From contig NZ_OBMJ01000001.1 in assembly GCF_900199205.1 (NCBI RefSeq), positions 6,751,001 through 6,815,000 of the forward strand: 64,000 nucleotides of DNA, written 5' to 3'. Position 1 is the first letter of the stretch, and each line of letters starts with the position of its first letter. The notes under the pieces were generated by a model. It saw only the letters and a list, made by a program, of their open reading frames with translations, was not told the origin of the DNA and made no database searches. The DNA comes from Streptomyces sp. 1331.2. GTDB lineage: Bacteria; Actinomycetota; Actinomycetes; Streptomycetales; Streptomycetaceae. Position numbers and translations under genes: made by a program. This document shows, one piece after another, positions 8,768 through 16,920 of this stretch.

Positions 8768-10841
8768 GTCCTTCGGTCTCCTCGGCGACTTCGGCGATGA
8801 GCAGGGCGACGTCGTCCTCGTCGTCCCGGTGCCGCAGGTCGGTCAGCAGCCGGTCGGCGGTGGCCTCCAGGGGCAGGGGCGGGCCGGAGAGGAGGGCGAG
8901 GAGGTGGTCCAGGCGGGCGTCGATGGGCTGGTCGCGGGTCTCCACGAGGCCGTCGGTGTACAGCAGCAGGCGGTCGCCGGTGCGCAGGTCGAGCTCGGTG
9001 GTGCGGAAGGCGGTGTCGCCGATCCCCAGGGGTGTGCCGGTCGGCAGGTCGAGCAGTTCGGGCGGGCCGGTGGGCCGCAGGTGGACGGGGGGCAGGTGGC
9101 CGGCGAGGGCGATGCGGCACTGTTGCCGGTGCGGGTCGAAGACGGCGTAGACGCAGGTGGCGATCACGTCGTCGAGGTCGGCGGTGGTGCGGTCGAGGTG
9201 CCGCAGCACCTGGGCCGGGTCGAGGTCGAGGCCGGTCAGGGTGCTGGTGGCGGTGCGCAGCCGGCCCATGGTGGCGGCGGCGTTGATGCCGTGGCCCATG
9301 ACGTCCCCGACGACCAGCGCGGTCCGGTCGCCGCCGAGCGGGATGGCGTCGAACCAGTCGCCCCCGGCCTCGGAGGCGGCGGCCGCCGGCTGGTAGCGGT
9401 AGGCGAGCTCCAGACCGGCGGCGTGCGGTGGCGGGCGGGGGAGCAGGTGGCGCTGGAGGGTGAGGGCGGTGTTGCGCTGGCTCTGGTACCAGCGGGCGTT
9501 GTCGATGCAGACGGCGGCGCGGGCGGCCAGCTCGCCGGCCAGGACCACGTCGTCCTCGTCGAACGGCAGCGGGTTGTCGGTGCGCTTGAGGTCCAGGGCG
9601 CCCAGCACCTCGCCGCGGGCGATCAGCGGTACGGCCAGGTAGGAGTGCAGGCCGGCCTCGGCGAGGAGGGCGGCACCCGCCTCGTCGCGGGCGATCCGCG
9701 GCAGGGCCTGCTCGCGGACGCGGGCGACGAGCACCGGGCGGCCGGTCCGGACGCTCCGGGTGACCAGGCGGTCGGCGTCGTACTTGGCGATCTCCCCGGG
9801 TGGGTCGGCGGCCTGGACGGCGGCGCCGGGGCGGGTGGCCCGGACGGCCAGGGCGCGGAAGGTCGCCGGGCCGGTGCCGGGCCCGGCGCTGGTGCGCGGT
9901 TCCAGGACGGAGTCGAGGACGTCCACGGCGGCGACGTCCGCGAGCTCCGGGACGACGAGGTCGGCCAGCTCCCGGGCGGTCCGGTCGAGGTCGAGGGTGG
10001 TGCCGATCCGGGTCGAGGCCTCGGCGATGAGGACCAGCCGCCGCCTGGTCTTGGCGGCCTCGGTCGCCGCGAGGTGGCTCTCGGTGACGTCCAGGACGGA
10101 GGTCGCCAGGCCGATCACCCGTCCGGCCGGGTCGTCCAGGCGGTAGTAGGACACCAGCCAGGCGTGGTCGTGGTCCGGGTCGGCGGGTGTGCGGCCGGTC
10201 GTGTAGTGGTCGAGCCGGGGCGTACCGGTGGCCAGGACCCGGCGCATCACGGCCTCGACGTCGTCCGCGTCGAGGAAGGGCAGGGTCTCCCGGACGGTGC
10301 GGCCGAGGTGGTGCGCGGCCGGCAGCCCGTTGATGCGCTCCAGCGCCGGGTTGACCAGGACGAACCGCAGCTGCGGGTCGAAGACGGCCAGCCCGATCGG
10401 GGACTGGGCGACCAGCCGTACGGACAGGGCCAGATCGCGTTCGACGCCGCGCAGCACGCCCATGTCGGTGGCGAGTCCCAGGGCGTAGAGGCCGCCGTGC
10501 GCGTCCTGCAGACGCATGTTGCGGAACTCGATCAGCCGGGTGCTGCCGTCCTTGTGCCGTACCGGGAAGACCCCGGCCCACGGCCCGGCACCGCCCATGA
10601 CCTTCGCGAACAGTTCGAGGACCTGGTCGACGTGCTCCTCGCGCACCAGCAGCTTCGCCGCGTACCGGCCCAGCGCCTCCTCGGGGCTCCACCCGAACAG
10701 GTCCTGCGCCTGCGGGCTCCACAGGACGATCCGCCCGTCGGCGTCCAGCACCGCCGCGGCGACACCGAGCAGATCCAGCAGCCCGCCGGGCCCGGACGGC
10801 GTCAGCGGCGCACCGGAGGAAGCATCGGAGGAAGCAGTCAT
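8760..10841 (-). CDS. PAS-PAS-GAF-SpoIIE protein serine phosphatase (RsbU/RsbP-like)
   Basis: 693 aa, start ATG at 10841. An N-terminal PAS domain (about residues 20-130, VAAAVLDADGRIVLWSPQAQ) is followed by a second PAS (about 140-260, SPIGLAVFDPQLRFVLVNPA), a GAF domain (about 270-440) and a C-terminal PP2C-like SpoIIE domain with GGDWFDAIPL, VGDVMGHG and YTDGLVE. Enzymes of this type dephosphorylate anti-sigma-factor antagonists and so switch stress or development sigma factors. No anti-sigma kinase domain and no neighbouring anti-sigma or antagonist gene is present, so its partner lies elsewhere. The input signal through PAS/GAF is unknown. The stop codon falls in the 8-bp tandem repeat. 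Confidence 0.92.
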   Translation of the reverse strand: MTASSDASSGAPLTPSGPGGLLDLLGVAAAVLDADGRIVLWSPQAQDLFGWSPEEALGRYAAKLLVREEHVDQVLELFAKVMGGAGPWAGVFPVRHKDGSTRLIEFRNMRLQDAHGGLYALGLATDMGVLRGVERDLALSVRLVAQSPIGLAVFDPQLRFVLVNPALERINGLPAAHHLGRTVRETLPFLDADDVEAVMRRVLATGTPRLDHYTTGRTPADPDHDHAWLVSYYRLDDPAGRVIGLATSVLDVTESHLAATEAAKTRRRLVLIAEASTRIGTTLDLDRTARELADLVVPELADVAAVDVLDSVLEPRTSAGPGTGPATFRALAVRATRPGAAVQAADPPGEIAKYDADRLVTRSVRTGRPVLVARVREQALPRIARDEAGAALLAEAGLHSYLAVPLIARGEVLGALDLKRTDNPLPFDEDDVVLAGELAARAAVCIDNARWYQSQRNTALTLQRHLLPRPPPHAAGLELAYRYQPAAAASEAGGDWFDAIPLGGDRTALVVGDVMGHGINAAATMGRLRTATSTLTGLDLDPAQVLRHLDRTTADLDDVIATCVYAVFDPHRQQCRIALAGHLPPVHLRPTGPPELLDLPTGTPLGIGDTAFRTTELDLRTGDRLLLYTDGLVETRDQPIDARLDHLLALLSGPPLPLEATADRLLTDLRHRDDEDDVALLIAEVAEETEGPD

Positions 10842-10951
10842 GCTCGGCCTCCTTCTGCCGGGCGCGGGCGGCGCAGCCGCTCCCGAGCCGGTGTGGCGGG
10901 TTGCCTCCTATCCTCCCCCCACACCCGCCCACCCGGCAGCCTCGGGCCGAA

Positions 10952-10985
10952 GGGCCTGTCTTCGAACCCCTCGGCGGACAGGCCC
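10952..10985 (-). terminator. Probable terminator of the MFS exporter gene
   Basis: A 9-bp perfect inverted repeat (GGGCCTGTC at 10952-10960, GACAGGCCC at 10977-10985) with a 16-nt loop begins about 20 nt after the stop of the MFS gene, reading leftward. The loop is long for an intrinsic terminator. Confidence 0.45.
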
Positions 10986-11005
10986 GGTGGCCCGGTGGCC
11001 GTGGG

Positions 11006-12376
11006 TCAGACGCCGGCGGTGGGCCGTTGTGCCGCCGGGCGGGGCCAGTGGTCGTGCAGGTGGTCGATGACGAAGTCGTGGCCGTGGCGCCAGCCGTCCG
11101 GGGTGGGGCGGGCGTCGGCGAGGTGCGGGTGGCCGGCGGGCAGGTCGTGGTGGAGGTGGCCGAGGCTGGTGGGGTCGCGGCGCGGCCAGACGGCAGTGGC
11201 GGCGATGCTGCCGGCCAGGGCGACGGCGCCGAGGACGAGTGCGGTCGCGGGCAGGCCCGCACCGGCGGCGAGCCAACCGGCGAGGGGGTAGGTGAGCAGC
11301 CAGCAGCTGTGGGAGAGGGAGAACTGGGCGGCGAAGGCGGCGGGGAGGTCGGCGTCGGCGGCGGAGCGGCGGATGACCCGGCCGCCGGGGGTGAGGACCG
11401 CGGAGGAGGCGGCGCCGATCGCCGCCCAGGCCGCCAGGAGCGCCGTCCAGGTCCAGAGGTCCGCCGTTGCCGCGGTGACGGCCGCGACGGCGGCGAGCAC
11501 CGGCGGCAGCGCGTACGCGGCGGGCAGCATGACGGCGCGGTCGCCGCGTCGTCGCAGTACCCGGGGCAGCAGCAGCGCGGTGACCATCGACCCGGCGCCG
11601 TACGCGCCGAGGGCGAGGGAGACGGCGCCCGCGCTGCGGTGGAAGTGGCCCTGGACGAGGACGACGGTGTTGACGAAGACGATGGCCCCGGCGGCCGCGA
11701 CCGCGAGGTCCAGGGCGAGCAGGGCCCGTAGCCGGGGGGTGGCCCAGAACAGCCGGGTGCCGAAGGCGGCCCTGGCGTGGACCCCGCCGGTCCGCTCGAC
11801 GGGTTTCGGCTTCGGCAGGGCGGCGGAGACGACGAGGGCGGCGGAGGCGAGGAAGCCCGCCGTGGTGCCGGCGAACAGCCAGCCGTAGGAGACCAGGGCG
11901 AGCAGGCCGGCGGCGAGCGCGGGGCTGAACAGGCTTTCCAGGTCGTAGGCGAGGCGGGAGAGCGAAAGCGCGTCGGTGTAGTCGCGTTCGGCGGGCAGTA
12001 CCTCGGGGATGGTGGCCTGGAAGGTGGGGGTGAACGCGGCGGAGGCGGCCTGGAGCAGGAGGATCAGCAGGTAGATCTGCCACACCTGGGTGACGAAGGG
12101 CAGCGTGGCGGCGACGCCGGCCCGGGTGAGGTCCATCGCGACCATGAGGGCCCGGCGCGGTATTCGGTCCGCGAGCGCGCCCGCCAGCGGGGCGATGGCG
12201 ACGTAGGCGACCATCTTGATCGCCAGCGCGGTGCCGAGGACGGCCGAGGCGTCGTTCCCGGCGATCCGGTACGCGAGCAGGCTCAGTGCGACGGTGGCCA
12301 GCCCGGTTCCGACCAGGGCGACGACCTGGGCGGTGAACAGGTGGCGGTAGGTGCGGTTGCGCAGTACGGCGAGCAT
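11006..12376 (-). CDS. MFS efflux transporter with His-rich cytoplasmic tail, probable metal exporter
   Basis: 456 aa, ATG at 12376. The first about 400 residues form a 12-helix major-facilitator protein (ADRIPRR between helices 2 and 3 is the usual A-motif position). The last 50 residues are unusual: LGHLHHDLPAGHPHLADARP followed by GWRHGHDFVIDHLHDHW, with 10 or more histidines. The gene lies 111 nt downstream of, and in the same direction as, an ArsR-family regulator with several histidines in its metal-sensing region. Together this suggests a metal-induced exporter, most likely for Ni, Co or Zn. Transport of a drug rather than a metal cannot be excluded from the sequence. Confidence 0.8.
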   Translation of the reverse strand: MLAVLRNRTYRHLFTAQVVALVGTGLATVALSLLAYRIAGNDASAVLGTALAIKMVAYVAIAPLAGALADRIPRRALMVAMDLTRAGVAATLPFVTQVWQIYLLILLLQAASAAFTPTFQATIPEVLPAERDYTDALSLSRLAYDLESLFSPALAAGLLALVSYGWLFAGTTAGFLASAALVVSAALPKPKPVERTGGVHARAAFGTRLFWATPRLRALLALDLAVAAAGAIVFVNTVVLVQGHFHRSAGAVSLALGAYGAGSMVTALLLPRVLRRRGDRAVMLPAAYALPPVLAAVAAVTAATADLWTWTALLAAWAAIGAASSAVLTPGGRVIRRSAADADLPAAFAAQFSLSHSCWLLTYPLAGWLAAGAGLPATALVLGAVALAGSIAATAVWPRRDPTSLGHLHHDLPAGHPHLADARPTPDGWRHGHDFVIDHLHDHWPRPAAQRPTAGV

Positions 12377-12487
12377 CGGGCCCGTCCCCGGTCGGCGGTG
12401 CGGTGAGACACCACCAGCCTAGCCAACATGTGCGTACTTGTGCACCCATTGTCTGGTGATCCCCCCGGTGCGGGGCTACCCGTACGG

Positions 12488-12841
12488 TCAGTCGTGCGGC
12501 GGCAGCGCACCGATCTGGTGGTCGGCGACGCTCAGCGCCTCGTCGACCAGCCGGCGCAGGTGGCCGTGGCGCAGCGAGTACACCACCCGGCGGCCGTCCT
12601 TGCGGGTCGCGACCAGACCGGCCAGCCGCAGCTTCGCCAGGTGCTGGCTGACCGAGGGCCGGGCCGCGCCGCTCATCTCGGTCAGGGTGGTGACATCGGC
12701 CTCGCCCTCGCCGAGGCGCTGCAGGAGCGCCAGCCGGGTGCGGTCCGCGAGCAGCGCGAGCACGGCGGCGGCGACCTCCAGCCGCTCGTCGGCCTGCTCC
12801 TGCGAATCGTGCGCACCTGCCAGGTGCGTGCTTGCGCTCAT
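12488..12841 (-). CDS. ArsR/SmtB-family metal-responsive repressor
   Basis: 117 aa from ATG at 12841. It shows the winged-helix ArsR fold: LADRTRLALLQRLGEGEADV, SVSQHLAKLRLAGLV as recognition helix, and RRVVYSLRHGH wing. Histidines at residues 6 and 11 and in the alpha-5 segment LRHGHLRRLVDEALSVADHQ resemble the His-based sites of Ni/Co sensors (NmtR type), while the alpha-3 Cys pair of the As/Cd sensors is absent. It is the first gene of a two-gene unit with the His-tailed MFS exporter and probably represses both. The exact metal is inferred. Confidence 0.85.
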   Translation of the reverse strand: MSASTHLAGAHDSQEQADERLEVAAAVLALLADRTRLALLQRLGEGEADVTTLTEMSGAARPSVSQHLAKLRLAGLVATRKDGRRVVYSLRHGHLRRLVDEALSVADHQIGALPPHD

Positions 12842-12849
12842 GTGCACAT
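12840..12849. promoter_or_regulatory. Possible ArsR operator at the arsR start codon
   Basis: ATGTGCACAT at 12840-12849 is a perfect 10-bp palindrome overlapping the start codon of the regulator. A related imperfect sequence (ATGTGCGTACTTGTGCAC) lies at about 12428-12445 in the gap before the MFS gene. The recurrence of ATGTGC/GTGCAC suggests autoregulation and separate control of the exporter; this is pattern-based only. Confidence 0.3.
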
Positions 12850-12962
12850 CGTAGGGTACGGGAATTCCGTGCAGCGGACCGGAATTCGGGTCGGTAGTAC
12901 AGTGATTCCCGGAAAACCCCGAACCCCTGAACCGACCGTTCTCCTTTTCGTGAGGTCGACCC

Positions 12963-13382
12963 ATGAGCCTGAGCATTCGGAACCAGATCCCGGGGACGGT
13001 CACCTCGGTCACCACCGGCGAGGCGATGGCGACGGTCAAGGCGCGCCTGGACGGCGGCCAGGAGATCACCGCCGCCGTCACCGCCGACGCCGTGCAGGAC
13101 CTCGGCCTGGCCGAGGGCAGCTCCGTGCGGGCGGTGGTCAAGTCGACCGAAGTGGCGCTCGCCACCGGCCCGGTGGGCGGCCTGAGCATCCGCAACCAGC
13201 TGCCCGGCACGGTCACCGAGGTGTCCGCGGGCGCCGCGATGGCCACCGTCAAGGTCGCCGTCACCGGCGGCGAGCTGACGGCGGCCGTCACCAGGGAGGC
13301 GGTGGCCGAGCTCGGCCTGAGCGCCGGATCCTCGGTCGTCGCCCTCATCAAGGCCACCGAGGTGGCCCTGGCCACGGACTGA
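12963..13382 (+). CDS. Di-Mop (tandem TOBE) molybdate/tungstate-binding protein
   Basis: 139 aa, ATG start. It consists almost only of two Mop/TOBE repeats, residues about 2-69 and 72-138, each with the pattern LSIRNQ(I/L)PGTVT near its start and AVTxxAVxxLGLxxGSSV, then (V/I)K(S/A)TEVALAT at its end. Such molbindins oligomerise and store or buffer molybdate or tungstate in the cytoplasm. The duplicated form is typical of stand-alone storage proteins rather than the ModE or ModC domains. No mod transport genes are in the window, so it stands alone next to other metal genes. Confidence 0.9.
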   Translation: MSLSIRNQIPGTVTSVTTGEAMATVKARLDGGQEITAAVTADAVQDLGLAEGSSVRAVVKSTEVALATGPVGGLSIRNQLPGTVTEVSAGAAMATVKVAVTGGELTAAVTREAVAELGLSAGSSVVALIKATEVALATD

Positions 13383-13553
13383 AATGCGCCCGCCGAGGGC
13401 GCCGGCGCAGCCGATGGAAATGCGGCCGGAATTCCCGCTGCCCCGGCGTTTCCCCGGAATTCCCCCGTTCCTCCTGGCATTCCGGGGGCGGGCGCGAGAA
13501 ACCGCCTCGCAGCTGCGAGCCCCGCATTCGGGGAGACGGACGGGACCGACGCC

Positions 13554-14975
13554 ATGACGACGGCCGTGGTGGTCGGCAGCGGGCCGAACGGGCTCGCCGC
13601 CGCGATCCGCCTCGCACAGGCGGGCGTCCGGGTCCGGGTGCTGGAGGCGCGGGAGACGATCGGCGGCGGCACCCGGTCCGGTGAGCGGACCCTGCCCGGG
13701 CTGATCCACGACGACTGCTCCGCCTTCCACCCCACCGGCGTCGCCTCGCCGTTCCTGCGGTCGCTGGGCCTGGCGGAGTACGGCCTGCGCTGGCGCTGGG
13801 CCCCGGTGGAGCTCGCCCACCCGCTGGACCCGGGCGCCGCCGGAGTGCTGTGGCGCGACCTGGACCGGACGGCCGGGCAGATGCCTCCGGCAGACGCCAG
13901 GACGTGGCGGCGGGTGTTCGGCCGCCTGTCGCGCCGCTTCGACCGGCTCGCCGACGACGTCCTCCGCCCCGTCCTGCACCTGCCCGCTTCGCCGCTCGCC
14001 CTCGCCGAGTTCGGCGCCCAGGCCCTGCTGCCCGCCTCCTGGACGGCCGGGAGGTGGAGCGGCGACCAGGCCCGGGCCCTGTTCGGCGGGGCGGCGGCCC
14101 ACGCCTTCAGCTCGCTGCGCACGCCGTTCAGCAGTGCCATCGGCCTGATGCTGATCGCCGTCGGCCACGCCCACGGCTGGCCGGTGGCGGAGGGCGGCTC
14201 ACAGGCGATCACCACCGCGATGGCGCGGCTGCTGGCACGGCTCGGCGGCACCGTCGAGACCGGCGCGGAGGTCCTCGACCTCGAACAACTCGACCGGCCC
14301 GACCTCGTCCTGCTGGACACCGGCCCGCACGCCGCCGCCCGGATCCTCGGCGACCGCCTTCCGCCCCGCACCGCCCGCGCCTACCGGCGTTACCGGTACG
14401 GCCCGGCGGCCTTCAAGGTGGACCTGGCGGTCGAGGGCGGCATCCCGTGGACCGACGAGCACTGCCGGTCCGCGGGCGCCGTCCATCTCGGCGGCACCTT
14501 CGAGGAGGTCGCCGCCGCCGAGGAGGCGACCTTCCGCGGCAGGATGCCCCGCCGGCCCTTCGTACTCGTCGGCCAGCAGTACCTGGCCGACCCGTCCCGC
14601 TCGGCCGGGGACCTCCACCCGGTCTACGCCTACGCCCACGTCCCGCACGGCTACCGGGGCGACGCGACCGAGGCGGTGCTGGACCGGATCGAGCGCTTCG
14701 CCCCCGGCTTCCGGACCCGCATCCGCGCCCGGGCCGTCCGCACGGTGGCCCGGCTGCAGTCGGAGAACGCCAACCAGGTCGGCGGCGACATCACCGGCGG
14801 AGCCAACACCGCACGCCAACTCGCCCTGCGCCCGCGCCTCTCAGCCGACCCGTACGCCACCGGCGTGCCCGGCGTCCACCTCTGTTCCGCCGCCACCCCA
14901 CCGGGCGCCGGCGTCCACGGCATGGCCGGCTTCCACGCGGCCGAATCGGCCCTGAAGTGGCTCGCGAGCCGCTGA
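13554..14975 (+). CDS. FAD-dependent oxidoreductase, phytoene-desaturase-like (PYROXD2-like)
   Basis: 473 aa, ATG start. The N-terminal FAD-binding motif is VVVGSGPNGLAAAIRLAQAG with the ADP-binding acidic residue in VLEARETIGGG. The C-terminal end GVHLCSAATPPGAGVHGMAG is the second FAD motif of the phytoene dehydrogenase/PYROXD2 superfamily. It acts on an unknown hydrophobic or amine substrate. No carotenoid genes are nearby, so a carotenoid desaturase role is not supported. It ends just upstream of the two Zur-box palindromes and is not obviously part of the zinc operon. Confidence 0.8.
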   Translation: MTTAVVVGSGPNGLAAAIRLAQAGVRVRVLEARETIGGGTRSGERTLPGLIHDDCSAFHPTGVASPFLRSLGLAEYGLRWRWAPVELAHPLDPGAAGVLWRDLDRTAGQMPPADARTWRRVFGRLSRRFDRLADDVLRPVLHLPASPLALAEFGAQALLPASWTAGRWSGDQARALFGGAAAHAFSSLRTPFSSAIGLMLIAVGHAHGWPVAEGGSQAITTAMARLLARLGGTVETGAEVLDLEQLDRPDLVLLDTGPHAAARILGDRLPPRTARAYRRYRYGPAAFKVDLAVEGGIPWTDEHCRSAGAVHLGGTFEEVAAAEEATFRGRMPRRPFVLVGQQYLADPSRSAGDLHPVYAYAHVPHGYRGDATEAVLDRIERFAPGFRTRIRARAVRTVARLQSENANQVGGDITGGANTARQLALRPRLSADPYATGVPGVHLCSAATPPGAGVHGMAGFHAAESALKWLASR

Positions 14976-15019
14976 CGGACCGGCGGGCCACGGAACCCGC
15001 CGTGGGCGAGGTCAAAGTT

Positions 15020-15034
15020 CGGTAATGATTTTCA
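15020..15034. promoter_or_regulatory. Zur box 1 upstream of znuA
   Basis: The sequence at 15020-15034 reads CGGTAATGATTTTCA; its right half (AATGATTTTCA) matches the 7-1-7 Zur palindrome of streptomycetes (consensus close to TGAAAATGATTTTCA) while the left half is degenerate. It lies in an AT-rich island about 90 nt before the znuA start. The zur gene itself is in the same island. Predicted repression when zinc is replete. Confidence 0.75.
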
Positions 15035-15057
15035 TATTTGCCTAAACAGGCTGGTGA

Positions 15058-15072
15058 TGAAAACCGTTTCCA
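15058..15072. promoter_or_regulatory. Zur box 2 upstream of znuA
   Basis: TGAAAACCGTTTCCA at 15058-15072, centred 38 nt downstream of box 1 and about 50 nt before znuA. The extended palindrome GATGAAAAC-CGTTTCCATC strengthens the call. Two boxes in tandem would give tight or graded repression of the transporter operon. Confidence 0.65.
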
Positions 15073-15124
15073 TCTAGTGTGTGGCCTCGTCTCCCCCTCT
15101 CCCATCCGCGAGGAGCGCCCCACC

Positions 15125-16075
15125 ATGCGTACTGCCCTGCCTGCCCGTTTCGTCAGACTCGCCGCCGTCGCGGTCGCCGCGCTGGCCGCCACCAGTGCCT
15201 GCTCGACCGCGCCGGCCAAGAGCACCCCGGCCCAGGACACCGCCGGCGGCTCCGGCAAGGTCGTCCAGGTCGCCGCCGCCGAGAGCTTCTGGGGTTCGCT
15301 GGCCGCCCAACTCGGCGGCGACCACGTCAAGGTGACGAACATCATCAGCAACCCCGACGCCGACCCGCACGACTACGAGCCCACCGCCGCCGACGGCCGC
15401 ACCGTCGCCGGCGCGCAGTACGTCATCACCAACGGCATCGGTTACGACGCCTGGTCCGACAAGTTGATAGCCGCCAATCCTGCGCCGAGTCGCGCCGCCC
15501 TCAAGGTCGGCGACCTGGTCGGGGTCAAGGAGGGCGGCAACCCGCACCAGTGGTACTCCCCGGAAAGCGTCCACAAGGTGGTCGACCGGATCACCGCCGA
15601 CCTCAAGAAGCTCGACCCGGCCGACGCCGGCTACTTCGACCAGCACAAGACCGACTTCCTCGGCAAGACCCTCGCCCCGTACGACCGGCTCATCGCCGAC
15701 ATCAAGGCCACGTACGCCGGCACCCCGATCGGCGCCTCCGAGTCGATCGTCACCCCGCTCGCCGAGGGCCTGGGCCTCAAACTGGTCACCCCCGAGGGCC
15801 TGCTGGACGCCGTCAGCGAGGGCACCGACCCGACCGCCGCCGACAAGGCGACCGCCGACGAGCAGATCAAGAGCAAGCAGATCAAGGTCTACGTCTACAA
15901 CAGCCAGAACGACACCCCGGACGTCAAGGCCCAGGTCGAAGCCGCCAAGGCCCAGGGCATCCCGGTCGCCACCGTCACCGAGACCCCGACCCCGGCCGGC
16001 GCCGCCTTCCAGGACTGGCAGATCACCGAACTCCAGGGCATCGCCGACGCGTTGAAGCAGGCGACCGGCAAGTGA
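15125..16075 (+). CDS. znuA: Zinc ABC transporter substrate-binding lipoprotein
   Basis: 316 aa from ATG 15125, preceded by GAGGAGCGCC; a longer frame begins at 15038 but would run through the Zur box and is rejected. The leader MRTALPARFVRLAAVAV ends in a lipobox with Cys at residue 28 (AATSAC). The cluster A-I fold of metal-binding proteins is visible: SFWGSLAAQLGGDHVKV, NPDADPHDYEPT with the ligand His, GNPHQWYSPE with a second ligand His, and SESIVTPLAEGLGL where many ZnuA have a third His. A His-rich loop is absent. First gene of the operon znuA-znuC-znuB1-znuB2 and downstream of two Zur boxes. Confidence 0.92.
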   Translation: MRTALPARFVRLAAVAVAALAATSACSTAPAKSTPAQDTAGGSGKVVQVAAAESFWGSLAAQLGGDHVKVTNIISNPDADPHDYEPTAADGRTVAGAQYVITNGIGYDAWSDKLIAANPAPSRAALKVGDLVGVKEGGNPHQWYSPESVHKVVDRITADLKKLDPADAGYFDQHKTDFLGKTLAPYDRLIADIKATYAGTPIGASESIVTPLAEGLGLKLVTPEGLLDAVSEGTDPTAADKATADEQIKSKQIKVYVYNSQNDTPDVKAQVEAAKAQGIPVATVTETPTPAGAAFQDWQITELQGIADALKQATGK

Positions 16076-16920
16076 CCATCGCACCGGTCGAGCACGCCGT
16101 GGCCACCGAGGCCCCGGCCCCCACCCCCGCTCCGGTCCTGGAGCTGCACGGCGCGGCCGTGCGGGTGGGCGGCCGAACGCTCTGGTCGGACGTCGATCTC
16201 ACCGTCGGGGCCGGGGAGTTCACCGCCATCCTCGGCCCCAACGGGGTCGGCAAGTCCACCCTCGTCAGGACCCTCCTCGGCGCCCACCCCGCCGCCGCGG
16301 GCGCGGTGCGCGTCCCGGCCCGCGCGGACATCGGGTACCTCCCGCAGCGCCGCAGCTTCGACCCGGGCGTCCGCATCCGCGGCATCGACGTCGTGCGCCT
16401 CGGCCTGGACGGCCACCGCTGGGGCGTCCCGCTGCCCGGAATCCGCCGCGCCCGCCGCCGCGCCGAACGCCGACGCATCGACGAGGCCATCGCGTCGGTC
16501 GGCGCCACCGGCTACGCGCACCGGCCGATCGGGCAGTGCTCCGGCGGCGAACAGCAGCGGCTGCTGCTCGCCCAGGCCCTGGTCACCCGCCCGCGCCTGC
16601 TCCTGCTCGACGAGCCACTGGACAGCCTCGACCTGCCCAACCAGAGCGCCATGGCCGCCCTGCTCGGCCGGATCTGCCGCGAGGACGGCGTCGCCGTCGT
16701 CATGGTCGCCCACGACGTCAACCCGATCCTCCACCACCTGGACCGCGTGGTGTACCTGGCCGAAGGACGGGCCGTCACCGGCCGGCCCGAGCAGGTGATC
16801 ACCTCGGACACCCTCAGCCGCCTATACGGCGCGCCCGTCGACGTCCTGCGCACCGCCGACGGACGGCTCGTCGTGGTCGGCGTCCCGGAGGACTGCAGGA
16901 GCTGTGGCCCGTGCTGCTAG
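16072..16920 (+). CDS. znuC: Zinc ABC transporter ATP-binding protein
   Basis: 282 aa from GTG 16072, overlapping the znuA stop by 4 nt. It has the Walker A GPNGVGKST (about residue 60), the signature CSGGEQQRLLLAQAL, Walker B LLLLDEPLDSLD and the switch His in VAHDVN. The last residues CRSCGPCC are an unusual cysteine cluster (4 Cys in 8 residues), which could bind zinc and report its level to the ATPase; that is speculation. It is the only ATPase gene for the two permeases that follow. Confidence 0.93.
   Translation: MTIAPVEHAVATEAPAPTPAPVLELHGAAVRVGGRTLWSDVDLTVGAGEFTAILGPNGVGKSTLVRTLLGAHPAAAGAVRVPARADIGYLPQRRSFDPGVRIRGIDVVRLGLDGHRWGVPLPGIRRARRRAERRRIDEAIASVGATGYAHRPIGQCSGGEQQRLLLAQALVTRPRLLLLDEPLDSLDLPNQSAMAALLGRICREDGVAVVMVAHDVNPILHHLDRVVYLAEGRAVTGRPEQVITSDTLSRLYGAPVDVLRTADGRLVVVGVPEDCRSCGPCC

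Noticed and set aside
8694..11291. 865-aa plus-strand frame over the SpoIIE phosphatase and MFS genes
   Set aside because: Composition is Gly/Val/Gln-rich with no domain, and it is opposite a well-supported phosphatase gene; it also runs through the 8-bp repeat.
13554..14975. Carotenoid phytoene desaturase
   Set aside because: FAD motifs fit the wider family, but no phytoene synthase or other carotenoid gene is present.
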